The notes below the pieces were generated by a model that was not told the origin of the DNA, did no database searches, and saw nothing but the letters and a program-made list of their open reading frames with translations. A stretch of 52,299 bases of DNA, taken from assembly GCF_902859945.1 (NCBI RefSeq), contig NZ_CADIKL010000051.1, positions 1 through 52,299 of the forward strand, in the 5' to 3' direction. A program made the translations under genes and the position numbers. Source of the DNA: Paraburkholderia caffeinitolerans. Lineage in GTDB: Bacteria; Pseudomonadota; Gammaproteobacteria; Burkholderiales; Burkholderiaceae. Below, in pieces: positions 7,268 through 15,910 of this stretch. The stretch's first letter is position 1. Each line of letters opens with the position of its first letter.

Positions 7268-9634
7268 ATGAATCCCGACCGGCCCGCAGGGCCCGACGAC
7301 CGCACGCCGCCGCCGCGCGCCGAGGAGGCGCCGTTCCCGGCTGCGCCCAGCCACGACTTCACGGTGCGCCGACGCACGCTGATCGCGCTGCTGATTGCCG
7401 CGATCGTGCTGCCCTGTGTCTACGTCGCCACGATGGCGTGGAACGACCTGCGCACGCGCGAGGCCGACGCTACCGACGCCACGCTGCGCACCGTGCGCGT
7501 GGCCGAAGAGCACGCGCTCAAAGTGTTCGACATGAACGATGCGCTCGACGCGCGCATCGTGGACGGCGTGGAGGACCTCGACGACAGCGGTATCCGCGCG
7601 AACGAAGCGCAGATCCACGAGAAACTCGACACCATCGGCGGCGGCTATCCGCAGGTGGCCGCCGTGTCGATCTTCGGCCGCGACGGCGAACTGCTCGCGA
7701 GCAGCCGCTACTCACCGCCGCCGCCCGTCTCGATCGTCGCGCGCGAGGACTTCGTGGGCATTCGCGCCGGCCGCATGCTCGACCACGTCTCACGCGTCAT
7801 GCAGGGCCAGGTGAGCGGCGAAACGGTGTTCAATACCGGCATCGCGCGTCACGACGCTGCGGGCGAGTTCGCCGGACTGGTTTCGGTCGCGCTGCGGCCC
7901 AGCTACTTCGACAAGTTCTACAACGAGTTGCTAGGCGACGGCTCGCCGATGGCGCTCGGCCTCGTGCGCAGCGACGGCGCAGTTCTCGCGTTCGAGCCGC
8001 CGCCCGGCGCGCGGATGGCCCGTGCCAGGAAAACAATCGGCGCATCGACCGCCACGCCTCAGGCCACCAGCGCGGGCGCGGCATTCAGCAGCGCCGGCGG
8101 CACGACAACGCCGGCCATGGTCGAGCCCGGCTCGCCCTTCGCCGCCGCACTCACGCACAGCGAGGAATCGGGGGTCGTGCGCATGCATTCGCCGCTGATC
8201 GGCGACAACGCGATCGTCGCGTTCCGGCGCGTGGGCGCGTATCCGGTCTATGTCGCCTGTTTCTACCGCACCTCGGCGATCTGGTCCGCGTGGTACCGGC
8301 ACCTGAGCGTGCTGATCATCTCGATGTTCACGCCGTCGATCGCGCTGTGGTGCGTGATCTGGCTCTCGCTGCGCCGCCTCGCCGCCGAAGAGGAAGCCTG
8401 GGAGCGCTGGCAGGCCGAAGCGGCAATGCGCCGCTCGATCGAATCGGCCTACCGGCAGTCACGCAAGATGGAAGCGCTCGGCAATCTCGTGGGCAGCGTC
8501 GCGCACGACTTCAACAATCTGCTGATGATCGTCTCGGCCAACGTGCAGATCGCGCGACGGCGCGGCGTGACGGGCTTCGAGCGCGAACTCTCGGCGGTCG
8601 AGCGCGCGCTCAAGAGCGGACAGTCGCTCACGCGCCAGTTGCTCGGCGTCGCGCGCAAGCAGCCGCTGCGCAACGAAACGATTGCCGTCGACCGTTGGCT
8701 GCCCGCGTCGCGCGAACTGCTGCGCGCTTCGCTCGGCGCGAAAGTCGCGCTCGTCATGGACGTGGACGAAGCCGTGTGGACGGTGCTCGTGGACGTCGCC
8801 GAATTCGAGCTTGCGCTCATCAATCTCGCGGTCAACGCGCGCGACGCCATGCCCAACGGCGGCCGCTTCACCGTACGGGCGCGCAATATCGCGTTCCGGC
8901 CCGGCGAGGGCTTCCCGCTCGACGGCGAATTCGTCCACGTCTCGCTGGAGGACACGGGCGTGGGCATGCCGCCCGACGTGCTCGCACGCGCCTTCGAGCC
9001 GCTCTACACGACCAAGCCCAAGGGCATGGGCACGGGCCTCGGGCTGCCGCAGGTGTTCGCATTCTGCGAGCGCTCGGGCGGGCTCGCCGCCATCGACAGC
9101 GCGATTGGCGCGGGCACCTCGGTGCATCTCTATCTGCCCCGAGCAAGCGCCGCGCCGGCCGTGCAGCGCGAAACCGAGCCGCGCGAACACAGCGCGAATC
9201 CGCCGCAAGGGCTGCGCGTATTGCTCGTCGAGGACAACGACGAAGTCGCGGCGGGCACCGAGGCGCTGCTGCAGATGATGGGCCATCATGTGATCTGCGC
9301 GAACGACGCGGCGAGCGCGCTGGAATTCGTGGATGCGGCCCGCACCGCACGCGCTAGCGACGACGATGCGCCGCGCTTCGACCTCGTGCTCTCGGACATC
9401 CACATGCCAGGCACGATGAACGGCATCGATCTCGCCGAGGCGCTGCAGACACGCGAGCCAGGGTTGCCGGTGATTCTCGTCACCGGTTACGCGGAGGAGC
9501 TCGAGCGCACGCGCGGCGTGGATGTGCGCGTGCTCTCGAAGCCCTTCGACATCGCATTGCTGGAGAAGATGCTGGAAGCCATCCAGCTTGACCGCCAGAC
9601 GCGCGCGCGGCGGGAACGGGACGCGACGCTGTAG
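7268..9634 (+). CDS. Hybrid sensor histidine kinase with C-terminal receiver
   Basis: 788 residues from the ATG at 7268 (MNPDRPAGPDD); the frame extends to 7076, but that part is not protein-like. Order: cytoplasmic Pro-rich tail; TM1 at about 38-60; a periplasmic dCache-like sensing region to about 340; TM2 around LSVLIISMFTPSIALWCVIW; a HisKA segment with the phospho-acceptor His413 in VGSVAHDFNNLL; HATPase with N box (NLAVNARDAMP), DTGVGMP and GTGLGLPQV; then a receiver (LLVEDNDEV, phospho-acceptor Asp710 in LVLSDIHMPG, SKPF). The HDFNN H-box is typical of hybrid kinases with attached receivers. It lies opposite the receiver/CheC/diguanylate cyclase operon, a plausible but unproven partner. 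Confidence 0.92.
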   Translation: MNPDRPAGPDDRTPPPRAEEAPFPAAPSHDFTVRRRTLIALLIAAIVLPCVYVATMAWNDLRTREADATDATLRTVRVAEEHALKVFDMNDALDARIVDGVEDLDDSGIRANEAQIHEKLDTIGGGYPQVAAVSIFGRDGELLASSRYSPPPPVSIVAREDFVGIRAGRMLDHVSRVMQGQVSGETVFNTGIARHDAAGEFAGLVSVALRPSYFDKFYNELLGDGSPMALGLVRSDGAVLAFEPPPGARMARARKTIGASTATPQATSAGAAFSSAGGTTTPAMVEPGSPFAAALTHSEESGVVRMHSPLIGDNAIVAFRRVGAYPVYVACFYRTSAIWSAWYRHLSVLIISMFTPSIALWCVIWLSLRRLAAEEEAWERWQAEAAMRRSIESAYRQSRKMEALGNLVGSVAHDFNNLLMIVSANVQIARRRGVTGFERELSAVERALKSGQSLTRQLLGVARKQPLRNETIAVDRWLPASRELLRASLGAKVALVMDVDEAVWTVLVDVAEFELALINLAVNARDAMPNGGRFTVRARNIAFRPGEGFPLDGEFVHVSLEDTGVGMPPDVLARAFEPLYTTKPKGMGTGLGLPQVFAFCERSGGLAAIDSAIGAGTSVHLYLPRASAAPAVQRETEPREHSANPPQGLRVLLVEDNDEVAAGTEALLQMMGHHVICANDAASALEFVDAARTARASDDDAPRFDLVLSDIHMPGTMNGIDLAEALQTREPGLPVILVTGYAEELERTRGVDVRVLSKPFDIALLEKMLEAIQLDRQTRARRERDATL

Positions 9635-9714
9635 GTCGGAATAGATAGACCCGGCACGCGGATTGCGTCATGGGTCGTGCGGTACGAGGGAAGGGCTATG
9701 AGGAGGATCAAGCC

Positions 9715-10467
9715 ATGAAACAGACCGTGACCGGTCTCTTCGAGACCATCGACCAAGCGCAGCATGCGCAGGAAGCGCTGCTGCAATGCGGATTTCATGC
9801 CAGCGACATCGAGTTGCCCGTACACGAGTCGGGCGTGCTGGCCGGCATCGAGCGGCTTGTGGGGAGCTTCTTCTCCTCGACCGGGGACGGGCGCTCGAAC
9901 CCCGGCGCATCACCCGAGCCCGTCAGACCCTCGGGCAATGTGCTGATCGGCGTGCGCGTCGCCGACGAAGCCCACGCGGACCTCGCCAGCAACACGCTGC
10001 GCGGCAACGATGCCCTCGAAGTCGCCGTGCGCGGCGGCAACTGGACGTGGGCCGCGACAGACGCCGACCCGGTCGCACGCGAGCACTCCGCACTCGACGA
10101 GCTCGGCCTCGCGAATCTGGCCGACGCGATGCACCGCCGCCTGGCGCAGGCGGCCGACGATAACGCAAGCGACGTTCAGCCTGGCGGCGCCAGCGACGCG
10201 GCGCAGGGGGCGACCGACACCCCGGCGCAGCCGTCGCGACCGGTGAACGACGCTGAAGCCACCGTGCTCGCGTCGGCAAGTGCGCCGGGCGCAGGCGCGG
10301 TAATGGGCGCACCCGCCCCTCGGGCGACTCAACCGACTCAACCCGCGGAGGTTGCCGCGCCGCGCATTCCCGACGAATTCATCGAGTACGAAGAGGACTC
10401 GCACGACCACCGCGCGTCTGATGCGCCGGATCGGCCCGTGACCGGGCAGCCTCCGACGCTGCATTGA
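9715..10467 (+). CDS. General stress protein 17M/YflT-like domain protein
   Basis: 250 residues, started at the ATG preceded by a perfect AGGAGG at 9701-9706. The N-terminal about 110 residues (MKQTVTGLFETIDQAQHAQE, then FHASDIELPV and GVRVADEAHADLA) match the ferredoxin-like YflT/17M domain seen as a heat- or stress-induced protein in Bacillus and widely in Burkholderia. The rest is low-complexity, rich in Ala, Pro and Thr, and ends in an acidic His-containing tail. The biochemical function is unknown. It follows the hybrid kinase by 80 bases and may share its transcript. Confidence 0.75.
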   Translation: MKQTVTGLFETIDQAQHAQEALLQCGFHASDIELPVHESGVLAGIERLVGSFFSSTGDGRSNPGASPEPVRPSGNVLIGVRVADEAHADLASNTLRGNDALEVAVRGGNWTWAATDADPVAREHSALDELGLANLADAMHRRLAQAADDNASDVQPGGASDAAQGATDTPAQPSRPVNDAEATVLASASAPGAGAVMGAPAPRATQPTQPAEVAAPRIPDEFIEYEEDSHDHRASDAPDRPVTGQPPTLH

Positions 10468-10524
10468 CACTATCGGACGCGGCGGCAAGTTGCCGCCGCG
10501 TCCCGTCAAGCCTGCTGCTGTGGC

Positions 10525-11079
10525 TTAACGGCCCAATTGACGCTTGACCCATTCGACGTAGCGGTCGACGAACGCCTGCAGGAACTTGCGCGTATCGTCG
10601 TTCACAATTTCGCCTTTTTCGTTGATCCGCGTGGCATCGTGCTTGATGAACACCTCGGGCTGGCCAAGCGTTGGCACGTCGAGATACGCGAGCACATTGC
10701 GCAGATGCGCCTGGGCAAGCGCCGTGCCAACGGCCCCCGGCGACGTGCCGAGCACCGCGCCCGGCTTGCCGGTCCACGAATTCTTGCCCCACGGGCGCGA
10801 GCCCCAGTCGATTGCATTCTTCAGCACCCCAGGTATCGACCGGTTGTACTCCGGTGTCACGAAGAGCAGCGCATCGGCCGCCTCGATCTTCTGCTTGAAC
10901 TGACGCGCGACCTCGGGGAAATCGGCGTCGTAGTCCTGGCTGTAGAGCGGCAACACGCCGATGTCGAGAAACTCGAATGAAAAGTCGGCTGGCGCAAGCG
11001 ATGTCACGGCATGCGCGAGCTGCCGGTTCCACGAATCCTTACGCAGACTGCCAACTACGACCGCAACTTGATAGGCCAT
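10525..11079 (-). CDS. NADPH-dependent FMN reductase (ChrR/YieF type)
   Basis: 184-residue flavodoxin-fold oxidoreductase. FMN-phosphate binding is visible at the N-terminus (VVGSLRKDSWNRQLAHA) and the family motif is present as LFVTPEYNRSIPGVLKNAIDW. Relatives reduce quinones, chromate and nitro/azo compounds with NAD(P)H through bound FMN; the physiological substrate here is unknown. It is convergent with the YflT-like gene and stands alone. The ATG at 11079-11077 follows a GAGGA sequence on the coding strand. Confidence 0.9.
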   Translation of the reverse strand: MAYQVAVVVGSLRKDSWNRQLAHAVTSLAPADFSFEFLDIGVLPLYSQDYDADFPEVARQFKQKIEAADALLFVTPEYNRSIPGVLKNAIDWGSRPWGKNSWTGKPGAVLGTSPGAVGTALAQAHLRNVLAYLDVPTLGQPEVFIKHDATRINEKGEIVNDDTRKFLQAFVDRYVEWVKRQLGR

Positions 11080-11213
11080 CTCTGAGTCCTCCTCGGTTTC
11101 CTCGAATGTGCGCGAAGCGCAGTGGAGAGAAACGCCATCATAGGCGCTAGAAAAATCCGCGGTGTGTCAGAAGGACGGGAGAGGGTCGCGAAATGCGTGG
11201 CGATTATCGGCCA

Positions 11214-11274
11214 TGTGGATAAGCGGGCTGAGCGAGGATTTATCCACAGATTTTCTGGACAACCTTGTGGATAA
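11214..11274. promoter_or_regulatory. Three perfect DnaA boxes at 26-bp intervals
   Basis: TTATCCACA or its complement occurs at 11214-11222 (complement), 11240-11248 (direct) and 11266-11274 (complement), all exact 9/9 consensus copies with starts exactly 26 bases apart. They lie in the gap (11080-11475) between the FMN reductase and ArsC-like genes, where no other gene is seen. This could be a DnaA-binding regulatory or titration site about 1 kb from the parS cluster. The function is inferred. Confidence 0.75.
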
Positions 11275-11475
11275 TTCCGCGCGAAGCCTGATCAGGCCGG
11301 GCAAGTTTCGGGATCGAGGCACGCCCCGATATATGCTTAATGAATAAATCTCTGAGCCACCGCCTCGTGGTGCCACACGCGTAGGCGGCGACGGGTGAGA
11401 AGTGCACGATCGACGAATGTCCGACTGGATCGCCGCCAGGGAAGCGGTCACGCAACCCGGGCGATCCTGTGCCAC

Positions 11476-11835
11476 TCATTCGAACAGCACAGCGACGTTT
11501 TCCGGCGGACGTCCAATCGCCGCGCGGCCGTTACGCACGACGATCGGACGCTGCAGCAGAATCGGGTGACTCGCAATTGCTTCGTATAACTGATCATCTG
11601 TTGCGCCATTGGCATCGAGCCCGAGCGCTGCGTATTCCGCTTCACTAGTGCGAATCATGTCGAGTAGCGGACCTCCCAACATGGCATGCAGCGCCTTCAA
11701 CTGGCCAACCGTGAGCGGGGTTTTCAGGTACTCGACAACCTCGACTGGTTCATTGGCCTTGTTGTAGGTGCTCGAGACCAACTCGCATGTGGCACGGGAC
11801 TTCGAACAGCGAGCGTTGTGGTAGATCGTGATCAT
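11476..11835 (-). CDS. arsC: ArsC-family arsenate reductase (glutaredoxin type)
   Basis: 119 residues from the ATG at 11835-11833. The thioredoxin-fold ArsC signature is clear: IYHNARCSKSRATCELV with the catalytic Cys, VVEYLKTPL, then PILLQRPIVVRNGRAAIGRPPENV with the conserved RP dipeptide and late Arg. Established role: reduces arsenate to arsenite with glutathione/glutaredoxin. No arsR, arsB or acr3 is nearby, so whether it detoxifies arsenic or is a general Spx/ArsC-like protein is open. A frame extension to 11946 is not supported. The 330 bases upstream (11836-12165) hold nothing I can identify before the first parS site. Confidence 0.9.
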   Translation of the reverse strand: MITIYHNARCSKSRATCELVSSTYNKANEPVEVVEYLKTPLTVGQLKALHAMLGGPLLDMIRTSEAEYAALGLDANGATDDQLYEAIASHPILLQRPIVVRNGRAAIGRPPENVAVLFE

Positions 11836-12165
11836 GGGTTCAGGTTCAGGACGTGAGAGATCGGTTTGAATGGATCGGACATTGGACAGGGGGAGCCGCG
11901 ACACCTGTTCGGTTACTCGGAGCGGACGAGCGCTGGCGCCGGCCAAGCTAAACCCAATGCGTCTGCGTTGGTCGAATTTCGCGCGGGTCGTTCATTTTAC
12001 CGGCCTGGCTGAAGAGGGTAGCGAGCGGGGAGATAGTCCGCAGCCTCCGCTGCGTATCCGTTCCGTTTGTTGCCATGGCGACACCTCATCGAAATGGTAA
12101 CTGCGGGGGCTGATAGATCGGCACCCGATACATGGGAAGACGGATGGCCAACTCATGCTGGCTAT

Positions 12166-12181
12166 CTTTATGCGCATAAAG
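12166..12181. promoter_or_regulatory. parS site 1
   Basis: Exact 16-bp palindrome CTTTATGCGCATAAAG, first of four upstream of and within parAB. Its core matches what I recall as the Burkholderia chromosome 2 centromere type (TTTATGCGCATAAA). Probable ParB-binding site. Confidence 0.9.
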
Positions 12182-12292
12182 CCCTCGCGCGCTGACGAGA
12201 CGTAACCTCGCGCGCAGATATGTTCTGCGAGGTTCATACGACGACGAGTGTGACTCGACGCTCAAGCGGCTGCATCATCGCGATGCCGCAAT

Positions 12293-12308
12293 CTTTATGC
12301 GCATAAAG
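12293..12308. promoter_or_regulatory. parS site 2
   Basis: Second exact CTTTATGCGCATAAAG palindrome, 127 bases after the first and in the same gap upstream of parA. Probable ParB-binding site. Confidence 0.9.
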
Positions 12309-12410
12309 CCCGTCTACCGACCAAGCACGGCTCGGACCAGCGCTGTGACACGCACCCGTCCAGATGATCTATCAACCCAGCATCCCGGCAAATGCCGAAC
12401 ACCCAGCGAC

Positions 12411-12426
12411 CTTTATGCGCATAAAC
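12411..12426. promoter_or_regulatory. parS site 3
   Basis: CTTTATGCGCATAAAC: the 14-bp core is perfect, but the last base is C instead of G, so the outer pair is unpaired. It lies 55 bases before the candidate parA -35 and could couple ParB binding to parAB transcription. Confidence 0.88.
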
Positions 12427-12480
12427 CTTGGCCGAACGGCCAATCCTTCATCGAATGCGATGAAAATCATACAACTGCCG

Positions 12481-12508
12481 TTGAATCGCAACTTAATCCA
12501 GGTAAAAT
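12481..12508 (+). promoter_or_regulatory. Candidate sigma70 promoter of parAB
   Basis: TTGAAT at 12481-12486 and TAAAAT at 12503-12508 with a 16-bp spacer, 31 bases before the parA start, in an AT-rich stretch. Pattern match only. Confidence 0.5.
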
Positions 12509-12539
12509 CCAAAACAATTAGCAAAAAGGAGAAAACCAA

Positions 12540-13202
12540 TTGGCAGCAGAGATAATCGCAGTCACGCAGCAAAAGGGCGGGGTCGGCAAGAGCACGATCG
12601 CGATGCATCTCGGCGCAGCATTTCATGAGAAAGGAAAGCGTGTCCTCGTGGTCGATGCCGACGGCCAGAACACACTGGTTCACTGGGCAAGCGCTTCTGC
12701 AGATGGTGAAACCGGCATCCCGTTCCCGGTGGTGAATCTCTCGGAGGCGGGTGGCCAGATCCACCGCGAGATCAAGAAATTCATCGGCGACTACGACATC
12801 ATCATCGTCGACTGCCCGCCGTCGATTACCGAAAAGGTCTCTGGCGTGGTCCTGCTCGCGGCCACCGTCGCCGTTATTCCCACGTCGTCTTCACCGGCCG
12901 ACTATTGGTCAAGCGTTGGGCTCGTCAAGCTGATCCAGCAGGCGCAAGTCATGAACGAAGATCTCAAGGCCGTTTTTCTGCTGAACAAGACAGAAGAGAA
13001 GCGCATGCTCACGCGCGAACTGAAGCGTGCGCTGGAAGAACTCGGCTTTCCCTTGCTCAAAACCCAAATACCCACCCGCGAAGCGTACAAGCAGGCCATG
13101 GCCCTCGGTCAGACCGTCCTGCAGATGAACGATCGCGGCGCGCGACTCGCTGCCGTCGAAGTGCGCGCATGCGCGGACGAAATCGCGGCGATGCTCCCCT
13201 GA
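12540..13202 (+). CDS. parA: ParA-type partition ATPase
   Basis: 220 residues, a short (type Ib-like) ParA without an N-terminal HTH. Deviant Walker A is QKGGVGKST near residue 11, Walker A' is VVDADGQNT, and Walker B lies in IIIVDCPPS. It starts at TTG (12540-12542) with a strong AAGGAG ten bases upstream; no ATG fits. ParA forms ATP-dependent nucleoid-bound gradients that move ParB-parS complexes and so segregates this replicon. It is followed after 24 bases, including a parS site, by parB. Confidence 0.96.
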   Translation: MAAEIIAVTQQKGGVGKSTIAMHLGAAFHEKGKRVLVVDADGQNTLVHWASASADGETGIPFPVVNLSEAGGQIHREIKKFIGDYDIIIVDCPPSITEKVSGVVLLAATVAVIPTSSSPADYWSSVGLVKLIQQAQVMNEDLKAVFLLNKTEEKRMLTRELKRALEELGFPLLKTQIPTREAYKQAMALGQTVLQMNDRGARLAAVEVRACADEIAAMLP

Positions 13203-13218
13203 CTTTATGCGCATAAAG
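13203..13218. promoter_or_regulatory. parS site 4 between parA and parB
   Basis: Exact CTTTATGCGCATAAAG occupying almost the whole parA-parB gap and ending 8 bases before the parB ATG. The parB ribosome-binding region (AAAGGACC) partly overlaps its right end, so ParB bound here could limit parB expression. Confidence 0.9.
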
Positions 13219-13226
13219 GACCCTGA

Positions 13227-14288
13227 ATGAAGCCCTCACAATTTGCCAAAGGTTTTCAGGCACGGCCTGACACGACGAGCAGCGAAAAACGTACGGCGCT
13301 CGACCGGCTCAATGCCATCGACGGCCTCGTCCAGGAAAAGCCAAAGGCACGTGAACCGGTTGGCCGCGCAAGCCAGCCTGAGCCTGTCGCAAGCACGGAG
13401 GAAGCCGCGCCCCCGTCGACCGAAAACGAGTCTGTGGAATATCGTGCGTGGCGTATCGAGCACGGATATCGTCCCGGCCAGATCATCGAACTGCCGCTGA
13501 AGGCGATCAAGCCGAGCCCGTTCAATCCACGCCATTTCTATCTGAAGGCGTCGATTGCAGAACTCGCAGTCAATCTCGCCAAACAGGGACAACAGCAGGC
13601 CATCCATGTGATCCCCGATTACGCCGCACCGGGCAGCTACTACGTCAGCGACGGCGGACGGCGTGTGCGAGCGCTCAAGGAAGCCAACAAGGAAATCGTC
13701 AAGGCGATCGTTGTCGATCTGCCCATCGGGCTCGAGAGCTACAAGCTCGGCTACGATCTCAACGTCCAGCGCGATTCACAGACGGTCTTCGACAACGCCA
13801 TCGTCTGGAAGCGCTTTATTGACGAAAAGCATTTCCAGAGCCAGCGAGAGCTCGCCGATCATCTTGGCCTCGATGAATCGACGGTAGCCGTAGCGCTGTC
13901 GGTCGCCAAGTTGCCCGAAGCGATCATGCACGAAATGGTTGTGCGCCCCGACCGCTTCGGCTCGAACATGGCATATCAGGTTGGCCGCTATCACGGTGCA
14001 CGCGGCACGGACGCCACGCTGCGTCTCATCAACCGGATCCTTGCCGACGACCTGAGCACGCGCCAGGTGGCGGACATCGTCAAGGGCCGGGCAGCGCCGC
14101 AGGAAAGCCCCAAGCCTGCCGGCCGGCAGCGCTATGCCCAGCGTCTGGAGATCAAGCTTGACGGCGTGGCGGTCGGCGACCTGAAGTCCTATGGCGACGA
14201 TCGACTCGAACTGCGTTTGAAGGGCCTCACCAAGGATCGGCGCGACGCGCTCCTTCACCTGATCGAAGAAATGCTGAAAGCGAAGTAA
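13227..14288 (+). CDS. parB: ParB-type centromere-binding protein
   Basis: 353 residues. A basic N-terminal tail for ParA contact is followed by a ParB/Srx nucleotide-binding domain with GGRRVRALKEANKE (near residue 142, box II) and a helix-turn-helix around residues 206-230 (QRELADHLGLDESTVAVALS). The C-terminal part (EIKLDGVAVGDLKSYGDDRLELR) is the probable dimerisation domain. It should bind the four CTTTATGCGCATAAAG sites and spread as a CTP-dependent clamp. The second gene of the parAB operon, it ends at the strong terminator at 14300. Confidence 0.95.
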   Translation: MKPSQFAKGFQARPDTTSSEKRTALDRLNAIDGLVQEKPKAREPVGRASQPEPVASTEEAAPPSTENESVEYRAWRIEHGYRPGQIIELPLKAIKPSPFNPRHFYLKASIAELAVNLAKQGQQQAIHVIPDYAAPGSYYVSDGGRRVRALKEANKEIVKAIVVDLPIGLESYKLGYDLNVQRDSQTVFDNAIVWKRFIDEKHFQSQRELADHLGLDESTVAVALSVAKLPEAIMHEMVVRPDRFGSNMAYQVGRYHGARGTDATLRLINRILADDLSTRQVADIVKGRAAPQESPKPAGRQRYAQRLEIKLDGVAVGDLKSYGDDRLELRLKGLTKDRRDALLHLIEEMLKAK

Positions 14289-14299
14289 TTGTGAAAAGC

Positions 14300-14342
14300 A
14301 AAAAAGCGGTCTTCACGTACTGAACGTGAAGACCGCTTTTTT
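14300..14342. terminator. Strong bidirectional intrinsic terminator between parB and repA
   Basis: A perfect 19-bp inverted repeat, AAAAAAGCGGTCTTCACGT (14300-14318) and its complement (14324-14342), around a 5-base ACTGA loop. The stem has an A-run at one base and a T-run at the other, so it can terminate both parAB (plus) and repA (minus), which converge here. Confidence 0.93.
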
Positions 14343-14431
14343 GTTGGGAATGTACCGGAATCGCAGTGTGAACCGGATCACAGCGGATGTTTGCGCTGCC
14401 CCCCCCCGCCAGCAACAGCAACGCTACCCGC

Positions 14432-15790
14432 TCAGGCCGCGCGCGACTGGCTTAGCGTAAAGGCGAGCAAATCGCCATCGGTAGGCTCGCCCCACGTCTT
14501 ACGGGCAAGCCAATCGAAGAATGCCGTATCGGCCAGTTTCGAGTCGAGGCCGCGGCGGCGCCAATCATCGCGCAGATGCGCCCCAAGCGCCGGCAACTCG
14601 TCGTTCTCGAATGACGTGCGTGCAACCTCACGCTCGAGCTCGCCCTGCTCGTCGTAGAGCGCGCGCGCTTCCTTGCGCCGGTAGGCCGCGTACTCGTCCA
14701 TCAGGCGGGCCTTCGGGTCGTCCGCAGCCACGCCTCCAGCCACTGCGCGCGCTGCAGCCGGTGCGCCCGCAGCAGCGTCCTCGACCGGCGGCGCGTAGCC
14801 CTTCTTCAGCGCATCCTTGAACAGCGCTGCCGCGCTGCGCACGGGCGGCAGACTCGTGCTGCGCATGCGCTGTTCGGTCAACTGGAGCGCTGCGCGAATA
14901 CGGTTTTCCTCGCTGTCGGCGTAAAGTGACTGCGCTTCCTTCAGCGGAATGCCGATCTTGACCATGCGGTCGACGAGCGTGCTGTCGAAAACGTTCGGAT
15001 GCTCGTCGAGCGCGAGCATCGGCTGCTTGCGCTCGGTCACGCGAAACTGGATCTCGGCAACCCGCCGACCTTCGCGATGCTCGATCAATTCGACAAAAAT
15101 ATTCGTGACCGCGTTGACTTCCGCGATGGCCGGACGCAGGTAATCGCGCTTGAAGTACTTGTACTCGCGCTTGGCTTCGTCGCCGGCCTCGGTGTCGGGC
15201 GTACCCGACAGGATCGGCCGCCACCACTCCCACGTCTCGCGCATCGTCAGATGGCTCGGGTTGGTGAGATAACGCACGCAGATCTCGTAGAGCGCAAGGC
15301 CCGCGCTGCTGCGCAACTGACTCTGGAATTGCAGACTCAGCCGGGCATACTGAACCGGATCCAGCAGTTTCTTCTTGATCTTGGGCGCGAACGAGAACTC
15401 CACCCAAACGCGGCGTGTGGCCGGGTCTTCGAGAATTTCGGCGTCGGCAATCAGCGTGGAGATGCCCCACTTGCGGCCCGGCTTCTGGCTTGAGGTGCCC
15501 TGGCTCCATTCGACCTGCACCGACACCATGCGCCGCAGGTGCTCTTTCACGAGCGCCGTGTCGTTCGAGTCGAACGCCGAGTTCGCGACGATGTCGGACA
15601 GCAGCGCGCGATAGGTGTCGCCAGACTCATCCGCCTGCTGCGCGACAGCGAGCAGGACGTTGAAGAGCTTGCGGGTCAACAGGGTGATCTTGCCGCTCTT
15701 CGGCTGAATCGCGATCGCCTCGACGGCCTTGCGCAATTCCGCCGAACTGGGGCTCACCACATCGGTTTTTTTCACGCGCTTTGTGGCCAT
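14432..15790 (-). CDS. repA: RepA replication initiator (Rep_3/RepB superfamily)
   Basis: 452 residues. The N-terminal about 300 residues carry the tandem winged-helix initiator fold of iteron-binding Rep proteins: ITLLTRKLFNVLLAVAQQ, WVEFSFAPKIKKKLLDPVQYARLS, and GLALYEICVRYL followed by WEWWRPIL. The C-terminal about 150 residues are Ala/Arg-rich with a helical tail. It probably binds the iterons at 15911-17399, directly upstream on its 5' side, to open the origin with DnaA. Convergent with parAB behind the shared terminator. The proposed operator at 15853-15875 suggests autoregulation. The 88-base gap at its 3' end holds a run of nine C. Confidence 0.92.
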   Translation of the reverse strand: MATKRVKKTDVVSPSSAELRKAVEAIAIQPKSGKITLLTRKLFNVLLAVAQQADESGDTYRALLSDIVANSAFDSNDTALVKEHLRRMVSVQVEWSQGTSSQKPGRKWGISTLIADAEILEDPATRRVWVEFSFAPKIKKKLLDPVQYARLSLQFQSQLRSSAGLALYEICVRYLTNPSHLTMRETWEWWRPILSGTPDTEAGDEAKREYKYFKRDYLRPAIAEVNAVTNIFVELIEHREGRRVAEIQFRVTERKQPMLALDEHPNVFDSTLVDRMVKIGIPLKEAQSLYADSEENRIRAALQLTEQRMRSTSLPPVRSAAALFKDALKKGYAPPVEDAAAGAPAAARAVAGGVAADDPKARLMDEYAAYRRKEARALYDEQGELEREVARTSFENDELPALGAHLRDDWRRRGLDSKLADTAFFDWLARKTWGEPTDGDLLAFTLSQSRAA

Positions 15791-15852
15791 GCGTCGGGTC
15801 GAGGTGAGATTTCGCGAAAGGATACCGCCTGTGGTGAAACGCGTCTATAGGT

Positions 15853-15875
15853 CCCCCCTCACCATTGGGGGTGAA
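15853..15875. promoter_or_regulatory. Candidate repA operator (inverted iteron half-sites)
   Basis: CCCCCCTCACC ATT GGGGGTGAAG is an inverted repeat built from the TCACC half of the iteron, about 65 bases upstream of the repA start. In iteron plasmids such inverted half-sites bind Rep dimers and repress rep. Inferred from that model. Confidence 0.55.
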
Positions 15876-15910
15876 GCAGCGCCGCAACGCGTGGCTCACC
15901 ACGAAAGACT

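Noticed and set aside
7060..9357. 765-residue plus-strand frame overlapping the hybrid kinase
   Set aside because: Frame-shifted shadow rich in Arg/Ala; the kinase frame contains all H, N, G and receiver motifs.
15799..15813. Reverse iteron at the repA start (GAGGTGAGATTTCGCG)
   Set aside because: It has the CTCACCTC half on the complement, but the distance to the CCCG half is two bases too short; possibly a decayed copy, not counted.
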